Assembly: GCF_000626715.1 (NCBI RefSeq)
Contig: NZ_AQRA01000005.1
Coordinates: forward strand, 434,001 to 498,000
Reading direction: 5' to 3'
DNA from: Aquimarina atlantica
GTDB lineage: Bacteria; Bacteroidota; Bacteroidia; Flavobacteriales; Flavobacteriaceae
DNA length: 64,000 nt
Shown here piece after piece: positions 42,519 through 52,172 of the stretch; position 1 is the stretch's first letter, and each line of letters starts with the position of its first letter. The notes under the pieces were generated by a model. The model worked only from the letters and a program-made list of their open reading frames with translations, ran no database searches and had not been told where the DNA came from. Both the position numbers and the translations under genes were made by a program.

Positions 42519-44120
42519 TTAGTTTCCGTCCTGGGTCGGTGTCGAACTACATTTGGTAAGTTCTTTACAAAACTTCAATAAACTTTCCTGATTATTCTTG
42601 TACTCTTTATTAGCTACTTTTTCGATTACTGTTGGGCAACCTTCAGCATATTTGGTAAGGTTCTTTTTAAAACCAAAAACAAAACCAGCACCCATAGTTG
42701 ATTTTCCTTTTTCACTTCCGGCAGGAAGAATCACCAACTCAGATTCGTTAAATAGATATAAATTAATCTTATCAGATTCAAAAAGTACTTTACAAAGCTT
42801 ATCTGTAGCCCCACCTAATACCATTTGCCCGGCATCTACAGCTCCAGACTTAATAGAAGATTCTTTAAACTTAATATTTCTGTAATGAAGCCCATCGACA
42901 AAGACAAGTTCTTTACATTTTTTTGCACTTTTTACTCTGCTTCCTATCGGAGTACCGTTTTGGTCATACTCTACGGTTTTTAGCTTATATCCGATTGAAG
43001 CAATATCACTGGACTTGATATCCACCAGTGTAGTATCATTTTCTTTGGTAATCAAATATGCTTTATTTAATTCTATATCTGCAGTCTCGCTTTCTTCTTG
43101 CTCTTCCTCTTCTGAAACATTACTTAAATCCTCGGTAAGTACTTTCATATGCCGAGTATTTGTTTTATTAGTTTCTAAAGATTTGATAAGCTGATCTGCC
43201 TTTTTGATAAAATATTTACCATCTTTTTTATCATAATTATTATCGATGATTTTCTGAGCGTACTCTTTTACTTTCTCAGGCATCTCTAGATAGTAGTATA
43301 AATTTGCGATGTTATAATAACTGGCATAGCGTACCTTTCTTATTTTACGTTTATCACCAGGATAGTTTGGGATTACACTATTAAAATATTCGATAATAGG
43401 CTCCATCTCTTTTTTGATCTCATCGATAGGTTCATCGTATTTGATTTTATCAAATGAAGCTTTTACCTTATCAAATGCTTCGTGGTGTTTTTGAAATTCT
43501 GGATGCTTTTTCGAGCCTAAAATCCATAAATATTCATATTCGGTTGTATAAGGAATGTATCCATATGCACGATTTGCATAGCTATTGATATTGCTTATAA
43601 TTGTGTTCTTATGAGCAGTTCTATACTTGTTTCTTAAGTTATGTCGATTATTGTTGTAATAATCTTTTGCTTTGGTATAGCTGCCAAAAGTACTACTCTT
43701 ATAGGTGGTACTTTCTGAATATGTTTTTTGGAAATTTTCTGCAGTTTCTGCATTGTTAAATGATAAAGAAGCAGAAGATGAATAGGTAACAACTACCATA
43801 TATTCGTAGCTTACAGAAATAACTTTTCCTTCTTTGTCCTTTTTCTCAATTTTGTTTTTATTGATATTGACTTCTCCTATTTCTGTACCGTTAAACGTGT
43901 AATTATAATCTAATGTTCCTTCAGACTTTACTTTCGAGAATCCAGAAATTGAAATTCCCCTATGATTCGTAGAATATGTTCTTTTGGTATCGTCCAGAAT
44001 GGGCTTTGTAGGCAATTTTACATAAGAAACTTTAAAGTTTTCTTTATCCAAATCTGCACTTTGTGCAAACGAAATTAGACAAAACAATAGGGTAATAGAT
44101 GTTAGTAATCCTTGTTTCAT
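42519..44120 (-). CDS. Large hypothetical secreted protein
   Basis: 533 residues. Signal peptide KQGLLTSITLLFCLISFAQ. The mature part starts beta-rich (SYVKLPTKPILDDTKRTYSTNHRGISISGFSKV), then has helical, TPR-like sections (EYLWILGSKKHPEFQKHHEAFDKVKASFDKI, YYNIANLYYYLEMPEKVKEYAQKIID), an acidic Glu-rich linker and a C-terminal beta part with Cys residues (KLCKVLF, LKFCKELTKC). Probably envelope-associated. No family recognised. Single-gene unit with its own terminator. Confidence 0.75.
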   Translation of the reverse strand: MKQGLLTSITLLFCLISFAQSADLDKENFKVSYVKLPTKPILDDTKRTYSTNHRGISISGFSKVKSEGTLDYNYTFNGTEIGEVNINKNKIEKKDKEGKVISVSYEYMVVVTYSSSASLSFNNAETAENFQKTYSESTTYKSSTFGSYTKAKDYYNNNRHNLRNKYRTAHKNTIISNINSYANRAYGYIPYTTEYEYLWILGSKKHPEFQKHHEAFDKVKASFDKIKYDEPIDEIKKEMEPIIEYFNSVIPNYPGDKRKIRKVRYASYYNIANLYYYLEMPEKVKEYAQKIIDNNYDKKDGKYFIKKADQLIKSLETNKTNTRHMKVLTEDLSNVSEEEEQEESETADIELNKAYLITKENDTTLVDIKSSDIASIGYKLKTVEYDQNGTPIGSRVKSAKKCKELVFVDGLHYRNIKFKESSIKSGAVDAGQMVLGGATDKLCKVLFESDKINLYLFNESELVILPAGSEKGKSTMGAGFVFGFKKNLTKYAEGCPTVIEKVANKEYKNNQESLLKFCKELTKCSSTPTQDGN

Positions 44121-44210
44121 AATAGTTGAGGTTATTTTAAATAAATAGCCGCAAATATAGTTAAAAAAATGTTAACGCTTTATTATGAAACAAGGACCCT
44201 TGTTTTTTGT

Positions 44211-45902
44211 CTATTCGGTAACCTCTATGATTAGGGCATCATCGGTCTTGGTAACTTTGGTTAATCCTAATTTAGAAAGTCCTTTGATACCTTTATCCCA
44301 GCCTTTGTTACTTAAGCCTGTAGCACTTTTAAGTTCTGACAAATCCATACTTTTTTCTTTTTTAAGAATCTCAAAGATGGCTTTTTCATTATCATTAAGT
44401 TCTACTTGCTTTTTCTCTGGACGCATTTGAGGGAAAAATAGTACTTCCTGTATAGATTGGTTATTGGTCATAAACATAGCCAATCGATCAATACCTATCC
44501 CAATCCCCGAGGTTGGAGGCATACCATACTCGAGAGCACGTAAAAAGTCCTGGTCGATAAACATAGCTTCGTCATCACCTTTTTCAGATAATTTGAGTTG
44601 ATCTTCAAAGCGTTCGCGTTGATCGATAGGATCATTAAGCTCTGTATAGGCGTTTGCCAATTCTTTACCATTTACCATAAGCTCAAAACGTTCTGTGAGG
44701 CCTTCTTTAGAACGGTGTTTTTTGGTAAGCGGACTCATCTCTACAGGATAATCGATAATAAACGTAGGTTGGATATAATTGGCTTCACACTTTTCTCCAA
44801 AAATTTCATCTATCATTTTTCCGATCCCCATAGTTTCATCAACTTCAAGACCCAGTGCCTTAGCTGCTTCACGAACTTCGGCTTCGCTCTTTTTATAAAG
44901 GTCGTATCCTGTATGTTCTTTTATCGCATCAAGAATACCAATACGCTTATAAGGCGCTTTATAGTTAATGACGTTATCTCCAAATTGGGCTTCGGGAGTT
45001 CCGTGAAGTGCGATGGCTACTTTTTCTAATAACTTCTCTGTCGTATCCATCATCCAATGGTAGTCTTTATAAGCAGCATACATTTCCATTACGGTAAATT
45101 CTGGATTGTGAGTACGATCCATACCTTCATTTCTAAAATCCTTTGCAAACTCATACACCCCATCAAAACCTCCTACAATAAGACGTTTTAGATACAGTTC
45201 GTTGGCAACACGAAGGTATAATGGAATATCCAGAGCATTGTGATGCGTTATAAACGGGCGTGCTGCTGCACCTCCTGGTATAGGCTGAAGAATAGGAGTT
45301 TCGACCTCTAAAAAGCCCATTTCGTTATAAAAATTACGAATGGTATTTACAATCTGTGTACGTTTAATAAATGTATCTCTAACTTTTGGATTTACCACCA
45401 GATCAGCATAACGTTGGCGATATCTTAACTCTGGATCATTAAATTCATCAAAAGTATTTCCTTCTTTATCTGTTTTTGGAAGAGGAAGAGGTTTTAAAGA
45501 TTTACTTAATAGCGTAAAGTTTTTAACCAATACGGTCTTTTCACCCACCTGAGTAGTAAAAAGCTCTCCTTCGATACCAATAAAATCACCTATGTCTAAT
45601 AGCTTTTTATAAACTTCGTTATACAAGAGTTTATCCTCACCTGGGCAAATCTCGTCTCTGTTAAAATAAACTTGTATGCGACCATCGGCATCTTGTAATT
45701 CTGCAAAAGAAGCTTTACCCTGTATTCTTCTAGACATTAATCTACCTGCAATAATCACCTTTTTACCTTCTTCGAACTTGTTCTTTATCTGTTTCGAGGT
45801 ATAGTCAACCGGATACAATGCAGCCGGATACGGATCGATACCTAGATTGCGTAATGCGCTTAATTTCTCTCTTCTTACAAGTTCTTGTTCTGATAATTGC
45901 AT
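44211..45902 (-). CDS. lysS: Lysyl-tRNA synthetase, class II
   Basis: 563 residues. OB-fold anticodon-binding domain near residues 50-140 ([31 protein letters not shown]), class II catalytic core with motif 1 near [32 protein letters not shown], motif 2 [20 protein letters not shown] and motif 3 [16 protein letters not shown]. The C-terminal ~60 residues ([24 protein letters not shown]) form an extra winged-helix-like domain found in Bacteroidota LysRS, beyond the ~505 residues of E. coli LysS. It charges tRNA-Lys. A TATTTTTG -7 box lies at 45924-45931. Confidence 0.97.
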   Translation of the reverse strand: MQLSEQELVRREKLSALRNLGIDPYPAALYPVDYTSKQIKNKFEEGKKVIIAGRLMSRRIQGKASFAELQDADGRIQVYFNRDEICPGEDKLLYNEVYKKLLDIGDFIGIEGELFTTQVGEKTVLVKNFTLLSKSLKPLPLPKTDKEGNTFDEFNDPELRYRQRYADLVVNPKVRDTFIKRTQIVNTIRNFYNEMGFLEVETPILQPIPGGAAARPFITHHNALDIPLYLRVANELYLKRLIVGGFDGVYEFAKDFRNEGMDRTHNPEFTVMEMYAAYKDYHWMMDTTEKLLEKVAIALHGTPEAQFGDNVINYKAPYKRIGILDAIKEHTGYDLYKKSEAEVREAAKALGLEVDETMGIGKMIDEIFGEKCEANYIQPTFIIDYPVEMSPLTKKHRSKEGLTERFELMVNGKELANAYTELNDPIDQRERFEDQLKLSEKGDDEAMFIDQDFLRALEYGMPPTSGIGIGIDRLAMFMTNNQSIQEVLFFPQMRPEKKQVELNDNEKAIFEILKKEKSMDLSELKSATGLSNKGWDKGIKGLSKLGLTKVTKTDDALIIEVTE

Positions 45903-45923
45903 AAATTCGTCATTTTAAAGGCA

Positions 45924-45931
45924 CAAAAATA
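45924..45931 (-). promoter_or_regulatory. Predicted -7 box of lysS
   Basis: Minus strand TATTTTTG, full match to TAnnTTTG, 22 bases before the ATG at 45902; implies a leader of about 15 bases. Confidence 0.55.
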
Positions 45932-46070
45932 GCCTATTTGAAGAATTTAAAGAAAGGTCTGATTAAAAACTTTTGACCTCAATTTTATGACTTTAAAAAA
46001 AACGTAATCCAAAGCGGTTTTTGGATAAAAAATATAAACTCATCAGATGGTACTGAATTGATAACCCAAA

Positions 46071-46961
46071 TTAATTTGGTATCGAATTTAGTTCTTTAAT
46101 TTTATCCTGTATTTCTTTATTATCTTCAAATTCTAATGATTTTTGGTAGTATTTGATTGCGTTGGTAGTATCCTTAAGGTAAAGATATGTATTGGCTAGA
46201 CTTACATAAGTATTCGCTTCCTTTGGAAACAATGCAGTATTAAAGTCTAATATTGCTATAGCTTCTTTTTGCTTACCCGCATAGAAAAGAACATTGGCAT
46301 AGGTGTTTAATTCGTATAAACTCTGGGTCTTATCTTTAAATTGTTTGATTAGTTTTTTGGTGTTCTTAGCGATATAAGATGTTCCTTTTTTGGTAAGGAC
46401 ATCATCCATTAGCATTACCGAGCTATATTTTGGAGTGTAGTTTTTAGAGAGTATAGAAAGCATATCTTCTTCCAGTGTTTTTCTGGGAGATTCTACAATA
46501 CGATTGATCTCTTTTCCGTCTTTATAAAAAATCAGAGTAGGCACCCGGTGTATATTCAACCCTTCGTGTTCTCCTCCCGGACTTTGTTTATAGGCTTCCC
46601 GACTTCGGTCTACAGCAACAACAGTAAGTCGATCCAGAGGAAAATTACTTTCTTCTAATATTTTATACATACGAGGAACCTCACGTTTGCTGTCTCCACA
46701 CCAGGTACCCATAAAAAGAGTAATCGTATAGGAGGGGAGTTGTGTTGCTAACGAATCTATACTGCTTTGTTTCGGGACATATTCTTTATAATTTTTTGAA
46801 AACCACTCGTTATAAGGAGCTTGTGCTAATCCCTGATTATTGATCTTACCAAGAAGCATAGGAGAACTTCCCTCTGTTTTGATCTCATGATTAAAAGATT
46901 GAGCAGAAAGTGTCATTATGGATAAGATCATAGCTATGATAGGACATACAATTGTTTTCAT
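46071..46961 (-). CDS. Secreted thioredoxin-fold protein with TPR-like repeats
   Basis: 296 residues. Signal peptide (MKTIVCPIIAMILSIMTLSAQ). Thioredoxin domain about 75-185 with LFMGTWCGDSKREVPRMYKILEE: the active site is WCGDS, so the second catalytic Cys is a Ser and the protein cannot form the usual disulfide; cis-Pro loop HRVPTLIFYKDGKEINRI. C-terminal TPR pair TYANVLFYAGKQKEAIAILD / TYVSLANTYLYLKDTTNAIKYYQKSLEF. Periplasmic; may be a disulfide isomerase-like or binding protein. Confidence 0.87.
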   Translation of the reverse strand: MKTIVCPIIAMILSIMTLSAQSFNHEIKTEGSSPMLLGKINNQGLAQAPYNEWFSKNYKEYVPKQSSIDSLATQLPSYTITLFMGTWCGDSKREVPRMYKILEESNFPLDRLTVVAVDRSREAYKQSPGGEHEGLNIHRVPTLIFYKDGKEINRIVESPRKTLEEDMLSILSKNYTPKYSSVMLMDDVLTKKGTSYIAKNTKKLIKQFKDKTQSLYELNTYANVLFYAGKQKEAIAILDFNTALFPKEANTYVSLANTYLYLKDTTNAIKYYQKSLEFEDNKEIQDKIKELNSIPN

Positions 46962-47020
46962 TGCGTTGGGTTTAAATTAGTGGAAATAAGATGTAAATGA
47001 TGAGATTGTTTGAAAATGAA

Positions 47021-47092
47021 TTGTCAGTCTGAGCCTGTCGAAGATGTATTGCTTATTAATAGTATAAAAACTTCGACAAGTTCAGTCAGACA
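47021..47092. repeat. Dispersed inverted repeat
   Basis: TGTCAGTCTGAGCCTGTCGA and its inverted partner TCGACAAGTTCAGTCAGACA face each other across 30 bases. Member of the dispersed hairpin family seen throughout the window. Confidence 0.75.
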
Positions 47093-47212
47093 TTAAAATT
47101 CTATTTTTTCAGAAAGCTTCATCGTTTTGGGTTAAACCCGAGTGTAACCATAGCTCCTCTTATTAAGAGTTGGTTGATTTCGAGTTGTATAAGCGATTTC
47201 TGTATAGAGTGA

Positions 47213-47692
47213 TTATTTGCTTATCGGAGCCCCGCTTACGGCCTTAGCTCTGGGAGTAACCATAGCTTTGATTTTAAGTATTTCTTTACCTTTTTCGGTG
47301 TTTGCCGTAATCGTTACCTGCTTGTTTTGCAGATTGGGTTTACCATTAGAGTTAAAGGTAACCATCATATCTCCTGTAGCTCCCGGAGCTATTGGTTCTT
47401 TTGGCCATTTAGATACAGTACAACCGCAACTACCTTTGGCACTAATAATAACTAGTGGCGCTTTACCGGTATTGGTAAAAGTAAATTTGTGTTCTACAAT
47501 ATCACCTTCGTTAATAGTTCCGAAATTGTGATTGGTTTCGGCAAAATCCATTACCGGAAAATCTGAGATTTTTGCATCTCGACTTTCAGAAACGGCTACG
47601 TTTTCTACGTTTATCTTTTTGGTAGCATCATCCTTACAAGATACTACAGCCATTACTAGTAGGCTAGCTAAGATTAGGAATTCTTTTTTCAT
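47213..47692 (-). CDS. DUF1573-domain lipoprotein
   Basis: 159 residues. Lipobox in LLVMAVVSC (Cys near 19). DUF1573 Ig-like domain: FAETNHNFGTINEGDIVEHKFTFTNTGKAPLVIISAKGSCGCTVSKWPKEPIAPGATGDMMVTFNSNGK, including the conserved CGC. Common in Bacteroidota, surface or periplasmic, function unknown. The start codon is clear and length is typical. Confidence 0.93.
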   Translation of the reverse strand: MKKEFLILASLLVMAVVSCKDDATKKINVENVAVSESRDAKISDFPVMDFAETNHNFGTINEGDIVEHKFTFTNTGKAPLVIISAKGSCGCTVSKWPKEPIAPGATGDMMVTFNSNGKPNLQNKQVTITANTEKGKEILKIKAMVTPRAKAVSGAPISK

Positions 47693-47803
47693 GATTTCGA
47701 TTTTTTAATTATTTAAAAGGGTTAAAAACATTATTTGTTGAGAAGAGGTATTATTCTTCTCGGTTTAATTCTTTTGTAGTGTTGTAGATAGTACTATCTA
47801 CAA

Positions 47804-48979
47804 TTATTTAATCTGTTTAATCAGTTTAGCTATATTTTGATTAAAATTATTTTTGGTTATACCGGTTACTTCTTCCAATACAGGAAAATAATCTTCATTT
47901 TTTTTACCGCAACTCAGTAATTTGAGGATAGGAGAAAAGCCTTTTTCTGCGTTTATTTTTTTTACCAATAAAGCATTAAGGGTATAATCCACTCTCAAAG
48001 CCTTATTAATTTCGTCTCCATAATTTTTACCTTCGTTATAAAGGGTTATCCAGTCGGCATCTGGGTTTAAAGCTATAAATCGTTTGAATTTTTGAAGAAT
48101 TTCTTCCCAACTATATCCCCAGCTGCCACCAAATAAGAAAGCGCAACCTTCATCGACTGGTTTGTATGTTTTTTCTGCAGGAAGTATTTTTCGTAATCTG
48201 CTGTGCCATAGATCATGTGGATCAAAACCTTCAGGGTTAGAAGCTAGAACACCATCGATAATTAGATTAGTAGTATTTTCATTGGCAATAAGTGTATTAT
48301 GACTGTATCCATTATAATCTACTTTGAAATCTACACCCACTAATCTTAGTACCTCATTAAAATTTTCGGCACAATATAATTTGGTGGACTGTTTAGGAAT
48401 ATTTAGTATGCTATCATATTCTGCAATTTTTGAAGTATATGCCAGTGCTTTAGAGATTTCAAAATTGTTTTTAAAATAAAAGGTGTTATTTCCTATTGTT
48501 TTTGTTTGCCATGATACTGTATTTTGATGTAGTGGAGAATAGAAATAAAATTGATGATTTCTCTTTTGCGCAAGTATACTATAGTTAGCTCTTAAAATGG
48601 GCTTGTTTTGATGTGTACCCATATAATAAAATTGAATTAAATATTCGGTATCATTAAGTTTGAGAATATTATTTACATAGCATTTATAAAAATTGTCATC
48701 TTTAAATTTGTTACTCTTTTCTATATCTTTTAGCTCATCTAGTAATGCCGAGGTTGCCAAAAGATTTTGCGGTAAGACAAATGTATTTTGGTTATTAGGT
48801 TTCTCTTTTAAGCTAAGAAATCCATCAAATGATTTAATTAACGTTTTGGTTATGGTTGTATCCTTTGGTAATCTCGTGGTTTGAAGAATTTGCACAGAAC
48901 TGGTTTGTGCTTTTAGAGTATATAGTGATACAATAGAGAGTGTTGAAATAAGAATTGTCTTTACAGATATTTTATACAT
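47804..48979 (-). CDS. Secreted protein resembling a degenerate gluzincin
   Basis: 391 residues. Signal peptide (ILISTLSIVSLYTLKAQ). At 255-259 lies HDLWH, which resembles HExxH with Asp in place of Glu, and after 17 residues DEG (Glu277), the place of the third zinc ligand in gluzincins. DEGCAFLFGGSWGYSWEEILQKFKRFIALN follows. It may be a zinc protein with weak or no peptidase activity. The rest is beta-rich and unassigned. Confidence 0.7.
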   Translation of the reverse strand: MYKISVKTILISTLSIVSLYTLKAQTSSVQILQTTRLPKDTTITKTLIKSFDGFLSLKEKPNNQNTFVLPQNLLATSALLDELKDIEKSNKFKDDNFYKCYVNNILKLNDTEYLIQFYYMGTHQNKPILRANYSILAQKRNHQFYFYSPLHQNTVSWQTKTIGNNTFYFKNNFEISKALAYTSKIAEYDSILNIPKQSTKLYCAENFNEVLRLVGVDFKVDYNGYSHNTLIANENTTNLIIDGVLASNPEGFDPHDLWHSRLRKILPAEKTYKPVDEGCAFLFGGSWGYSWEEILQKFKRFIALNPDADWITLYNEGKNYGDEINKALRVDYTLNALLVKKINAEKGFSPILKLLSCGKKNEDYFPVLEEVTGITKNNFNQNIAKLIKQIK

Positions 48980-49080
48980 TTATTTTGATTTGGATTAGAT
49001 TATCAAAAATCAAAACATAAAGGAATAAAATCAATAAAAACAGGTTTGAAAAGAGGACTAGACCCCGGGTGGATTTTTTG

Positions 49081-50160
49081 TTATTTCTTGATATACAGGG
49101 ATTTAACTTCGTCTCTCGAACTCACTTCAAGTTTTTTATACAGATTGTTAATATGAGTTTTTATAGTGCTAATACTTACAAACATAGTAGAAGCAATCTC
49201 TTTATTGGTCTTGTCATCAAGAATAAGATCTAATACTTTTTGCTCTTGTTGTGTAAGATTTTTTTCTGAACTATTATGAGACGCATTTATCTTTTTTCGA
49301 TAGTAGAGAAATTGAAAAATGTTAAGCGCTATAGCACATGCTAATACTATCCATAACCACCAATTTTTATATGAAACTTCTTTGGGACTGATTATAAATT
49401 TGTCTGAAGCTAATTCTGTTTCATATTGTTTGGTATATGTACTATTGGGATATTTTTTTTGTAATCGTTCTAATAGATTATCATAATATGTGTTTTGTTT
49501 TAAATCTTCGAGATAGTGCGCATACAGATTGTTGGATTTGTCGGATAAAAAAGCATAAACATAAAGCTCTGTAAGGGGTTCGTTTTGATTTTTTACAAAA
49601 CGTTGTAATGTAGTAAACCACTTTTTTTCATTGATCTTACGATTGGCTTCGCTTCTATACGAAGCAAAGGCAAAACGCATTTCATCAATAATAGAGTCGA
49701 CTTTAATAAAAGCATTACTTTTTTCATTATTCGAAACAATTTTACAAAACATTTCATTATCAAAAGAAAAGGGCAAGGTAAGCGTATCTGTATTATTGGC
49801 AATAAATAAGATTTCTTTACTATAAGGGCAAAACCCATTAAAATGAATTGGCTTTTTTTCATTTTCAGAACACCCTTCGATATGAATTCGATACATATGA
49901 TTTTGTAAAGGAAGGTTATCTCCCGAAAAGCTAAAATAACCCATAGAGTCACTTACCGTTTTCTGAATAATCTGCTCGGGATAGACTCCTGATAACTTTC
50001 TGTAATCCTCTATCAATGATAAGTAAATATCTCCCGACCAGTTTTTTTTGTCGACATAGCCAGAAAATTCATATTGTGCCAAAAGTATTTTAGGGCAAAT
50101 CAATACACTAAAGTATAGTATTAGAAATGGTAATTTTATGCATTTAAACCTATTTGACAT
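49081..50160 (-). CDS. Membrane-anchored LuxR-type transcriptional regulator
   Basis: 359 residues. N-terminal signal or membrane segment (LPFLILYFSVLICPKILLAQ), a large extracytoplasmic beta domain (YEFSGYVDKKNWSGDIYLSLIEDYRKLSG... and a carboxypeptidase-like start), then a transmembrane helix (WLWIVLACAIALNIFQFLYYRK, about 266-288) and a cytoplasmic LuxR helix-turn-helix (LTQQEQKVLDLILDDKTNKEIASTMFVSISTIKTHINNLYKKLEVSSRDEV). Signal sensed outside the inner membrane. The next plus-strand genes may be targets; evidence is positional only. Confidence 0.92.
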   Translation of the reverse strand: MSNRFKCIKLPFLILYFSVLICPKILLAQYEFSGYVDKKNWSGDIYLSLIEDYRKLSGVYPEQIIQKTVSDSMGYFSFSGDNLPLQNHMYRIHIEGCSENEKKPIHFNGFCPYSKEILFIANNTDTLTLPFSFDNEMFCKIVSNNEKSNAFIKVDSIIDEMRFAFASYRSEANRKINEKKWFTTLQRFVKNQNEPLTELYVYAFLSDKSNNLYAHYLEDLKQNTYYDNLLERLQKKYPNSTYTKQYETELASDKFIISPKEVSYKNWWLWIVLACAIALNIFQFLYYRKKINASHNSSEKNLTQQEQKVLDLILDDKTNKEIASTMFVSISTIKTHINNLYKKLEVSSRDEVKSLYIKK

Positions 50161-50300
50161 TTGGTATTGTTCGTTTTATTTATTTTTAATTTTCAAGCCA
50201 GGTTAAAAATATAGAAATTAATTTTATAGTAATATTGTAACATAATAAAATTGTCATCTACTTATAAGTATAACATTTAATTTATTTTACATTACAAACT

Positions 50301-50456
50301 ATGAGTATCTGGAGAGTTATATTAGCTATTTTTTTTCCACCGTTATCAATACTGGATAAAGGTTGTGGGTCTGTCGTAATAGTATTGTTGTTAACTATTT
50401 GCGGTTGGGTACCTGGAGTGATAGCAGCATTGGTTATACTTAATAATCCAAAATGA
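50301..50456 (+). CDS. Pmp3/YqaE-family small membrane protein
   Basis: 51 residues from ATG 50301 to TGA 50454-50456. MSIWRVILAIFFPPLSILDKG and CGWVPGVIAALVIL are the PMP3/YqaE proteolipid pattern with two helices and the FFPP motif. Family proteins stabilise membrane potential in stress. It lies in the gap between the LuxR-type gene (divergent) and the S41 peptidase gene. Confidence 0.9.
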   Translation: MSIWRVILAIFFPPLSILDKGCGSVVIVLLLTICGWVPGVIAALVILNNPK

Positions 50457-50591
50457 TAAAAAGCACTTCTGATTTTTCTACAGAAAGCTAATCGACACGT
50501 TATAAAAACAGGATAATTGTGATTAATACATAACTACAATAATTGTGGCATACATTTAGTGGTACACTTTCGGATCCAAAATCAAATCTTT

Positions 50592-52157
50592 ATGATTAGA
50601 AAGTTATTTTTATACGTGTTCGTCCTCTTGTTAACAGCCTGCTCTTCGGTAAAAAATTATAATCAACAAATCAGCGAACTTCATAGCCCAGAAGAAATAC
50701 GTGATGATATAGATTTTGCATATCGTAAATTACAAAAACTACATCCGGATTTGTACTGGTATATTAGTAAGGATTCATTAGACAAAAAAATAGATAGATT
50801 AAAGAAAAGCATACAACAACCTGTATCTAGTATTACATTTTATAAACAATTAGCTCCGGTAGTTGCGAGTATACGACAGGGGCATACTGCAATTTATCCT
50901 CCGTATAAAAAGCAAACAAGAAAAGAAAAAAAAGTAAAGGGCAAAAGGAGCTACCCTTTTAAATCATTAGCTTTTTATGGTGAAGATAATAAGGTATATG
51001 TCGAAAAGGATTATGAAAAAAATGATACTCTCGTGGTGGGTTCTGAGGTATTGAGTGTAGATGATCAAAAAACAAGTGATTTATTGGTATCTTTTCAAAG
51101 ATTACATACAGGGGATGGTTATAATAAAACATTTATCCCAAAGTATATTGGTCATGGTTTTGGAATATTCTATACCAGAACACATCAACAAAAAGATAGT
51201 ATACTAGTAAAGCTAAAAACAGGAGATAGTATTTATTCTCGTTATATACATGCAGGGTATAGCAAAAAGAAAAAACAGATAAAAAAAGACACTATCACCA
51301 TTCCTGTAGAAAAGAAAAGTAAATCAAATAAAAAAATAGCCAGAAAAAAGAATAAAGAGATACGTAAACAGCATAATAAATATGGTTTTGATGCGTATAA
51401 AAAAGAATACAATAGAAATTTTAAGTTTATCACATCAGATACCACTGCTGCTATTGCTTATATGAAAATAAGAAGTTTTACGAATGGAAATTATAAAGAT
51501 TTTTATAAAGAAAGTTTCTCAAAAATAGATTCTGCAAGTAGTAAAAATCTTATTATAGATTTAAGAGGAAATTTGGGAGGTAGATTAGCAGAAATAGAAG
51601 AACTCTATTCGTATTTGACCGATAAAGAATATGTGTTTATCGAAAAGGCAAAAATGACGAAACGGTCGAGCTTCTTATATCCGCTTTTTCATACCAAATC
51701 CTGGATCGGAAAAACAGGAGCTATCCTATTCTCTCCGGTATTAACAACATACCAGTTTTTTAAAGTTAAAAAAGAAAAAGGAGACCCTTATTTTAAATTT
51801 AAGTATAGCAAACTTAGAACACCAAAATCAAATTCGTATACCGGTAAGCTTTATGTTTTAATAGATGGAGAAAGCTTTTCTGCAAGTAGTATTTTATCTA
51901 CTCATCTAAAAGCAACCAAACGTGCCACTTTTGTAGGAGAAGAAACAGGCGGGGCATATAACGGTACTATTGCAGGATTTTTTGCCTATGTAGAGCTTCC
52001 TAATTCTAAGATAAATATGAGAGTAGGATTGATGAAAATAAATGCTCCTCATACGGTAGAACCCGATGGTTTTGGGATTAAGCCAGATGTTTATATCGAA
52101 TCTGAAAAAGGGATAGATAAAGAGCTTGAGTGGGTACTACAGGATGTCAATAAATAA
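50592..52157 (+). CDS. S41-family (C-terminal processing-like) peptidase, lipoprotein
   Basis: 521 residues from ATG 50592, the start that makes a lipobox signal (LFLYVFVLLLTACSS); the frame is open 33 bases upstream. The S41 core is at the C-terminal part: AYMKIRSFTNGNYKDFYKESFSKIDSASSKNLIIDLRGNLGGRL, then LYVLIDGESFSASSILSTHLKATKRATFVGEETGGAYNG, with the catalytic Ser in SFSASS. A charged Lys-rich segment (KKKKQIKKDTITIP...KSNKKIARKKN) is inserted before it. Probably degrades peptides at the envelope. Confidence 0.9.
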   Translation: MIRKLFLYVFVLLLTACSSVKNYNQQISELHSPEEIRDDIDFAYRKLQKLHPDLYWYISKDSLDKKIDRLKKSIQQPVSSITFYKQLAPVVASIRQGHTAIYPPYKKQTRKEKKVKGKRSYPFKSLAFYGEDNKVYVEKDYEKNDTLVVGSEVLSVDDQKTSDLLVSFQRLHTGDGYNKTFIPKYIGHGFGIFYTRTHQQKDSILVKLKTGDSIYSRYIHAGYSKKKKQIKKDTITIPVEKKSKSNKKIARKKNKEIRKQHNKYGFDAYKKEYNRNFKFITSDTTAAIAYMKIRSFTNGNYKDFYKESFSKIDSASSKNLIIDLRGNLGGRLAEIEELYSYLTDKEYVFIEKAKMTKRSSFLYPLFHTKSWIGKTGAILFSPVLTTYQFFKVKKEKGDPYFKFKYSKLRTPKSNSYTGKLYVLIDGESFSASSILSTHLKATKRATFVGEETGGAYNGTIAGFFAYVELPNSKINMRVGLMKINAPHTVEPDGFGIKPDVYIESEKGIDKELEWVLQDVNK

Positions 52158-52172
52158 AATAATAAATACAAT

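Noticed and set aside
44185-44430. 81-codon plus-strand frame overlapping lysS
   Set aside because: Shadow of the strong lysS coding sequence on the other strand.
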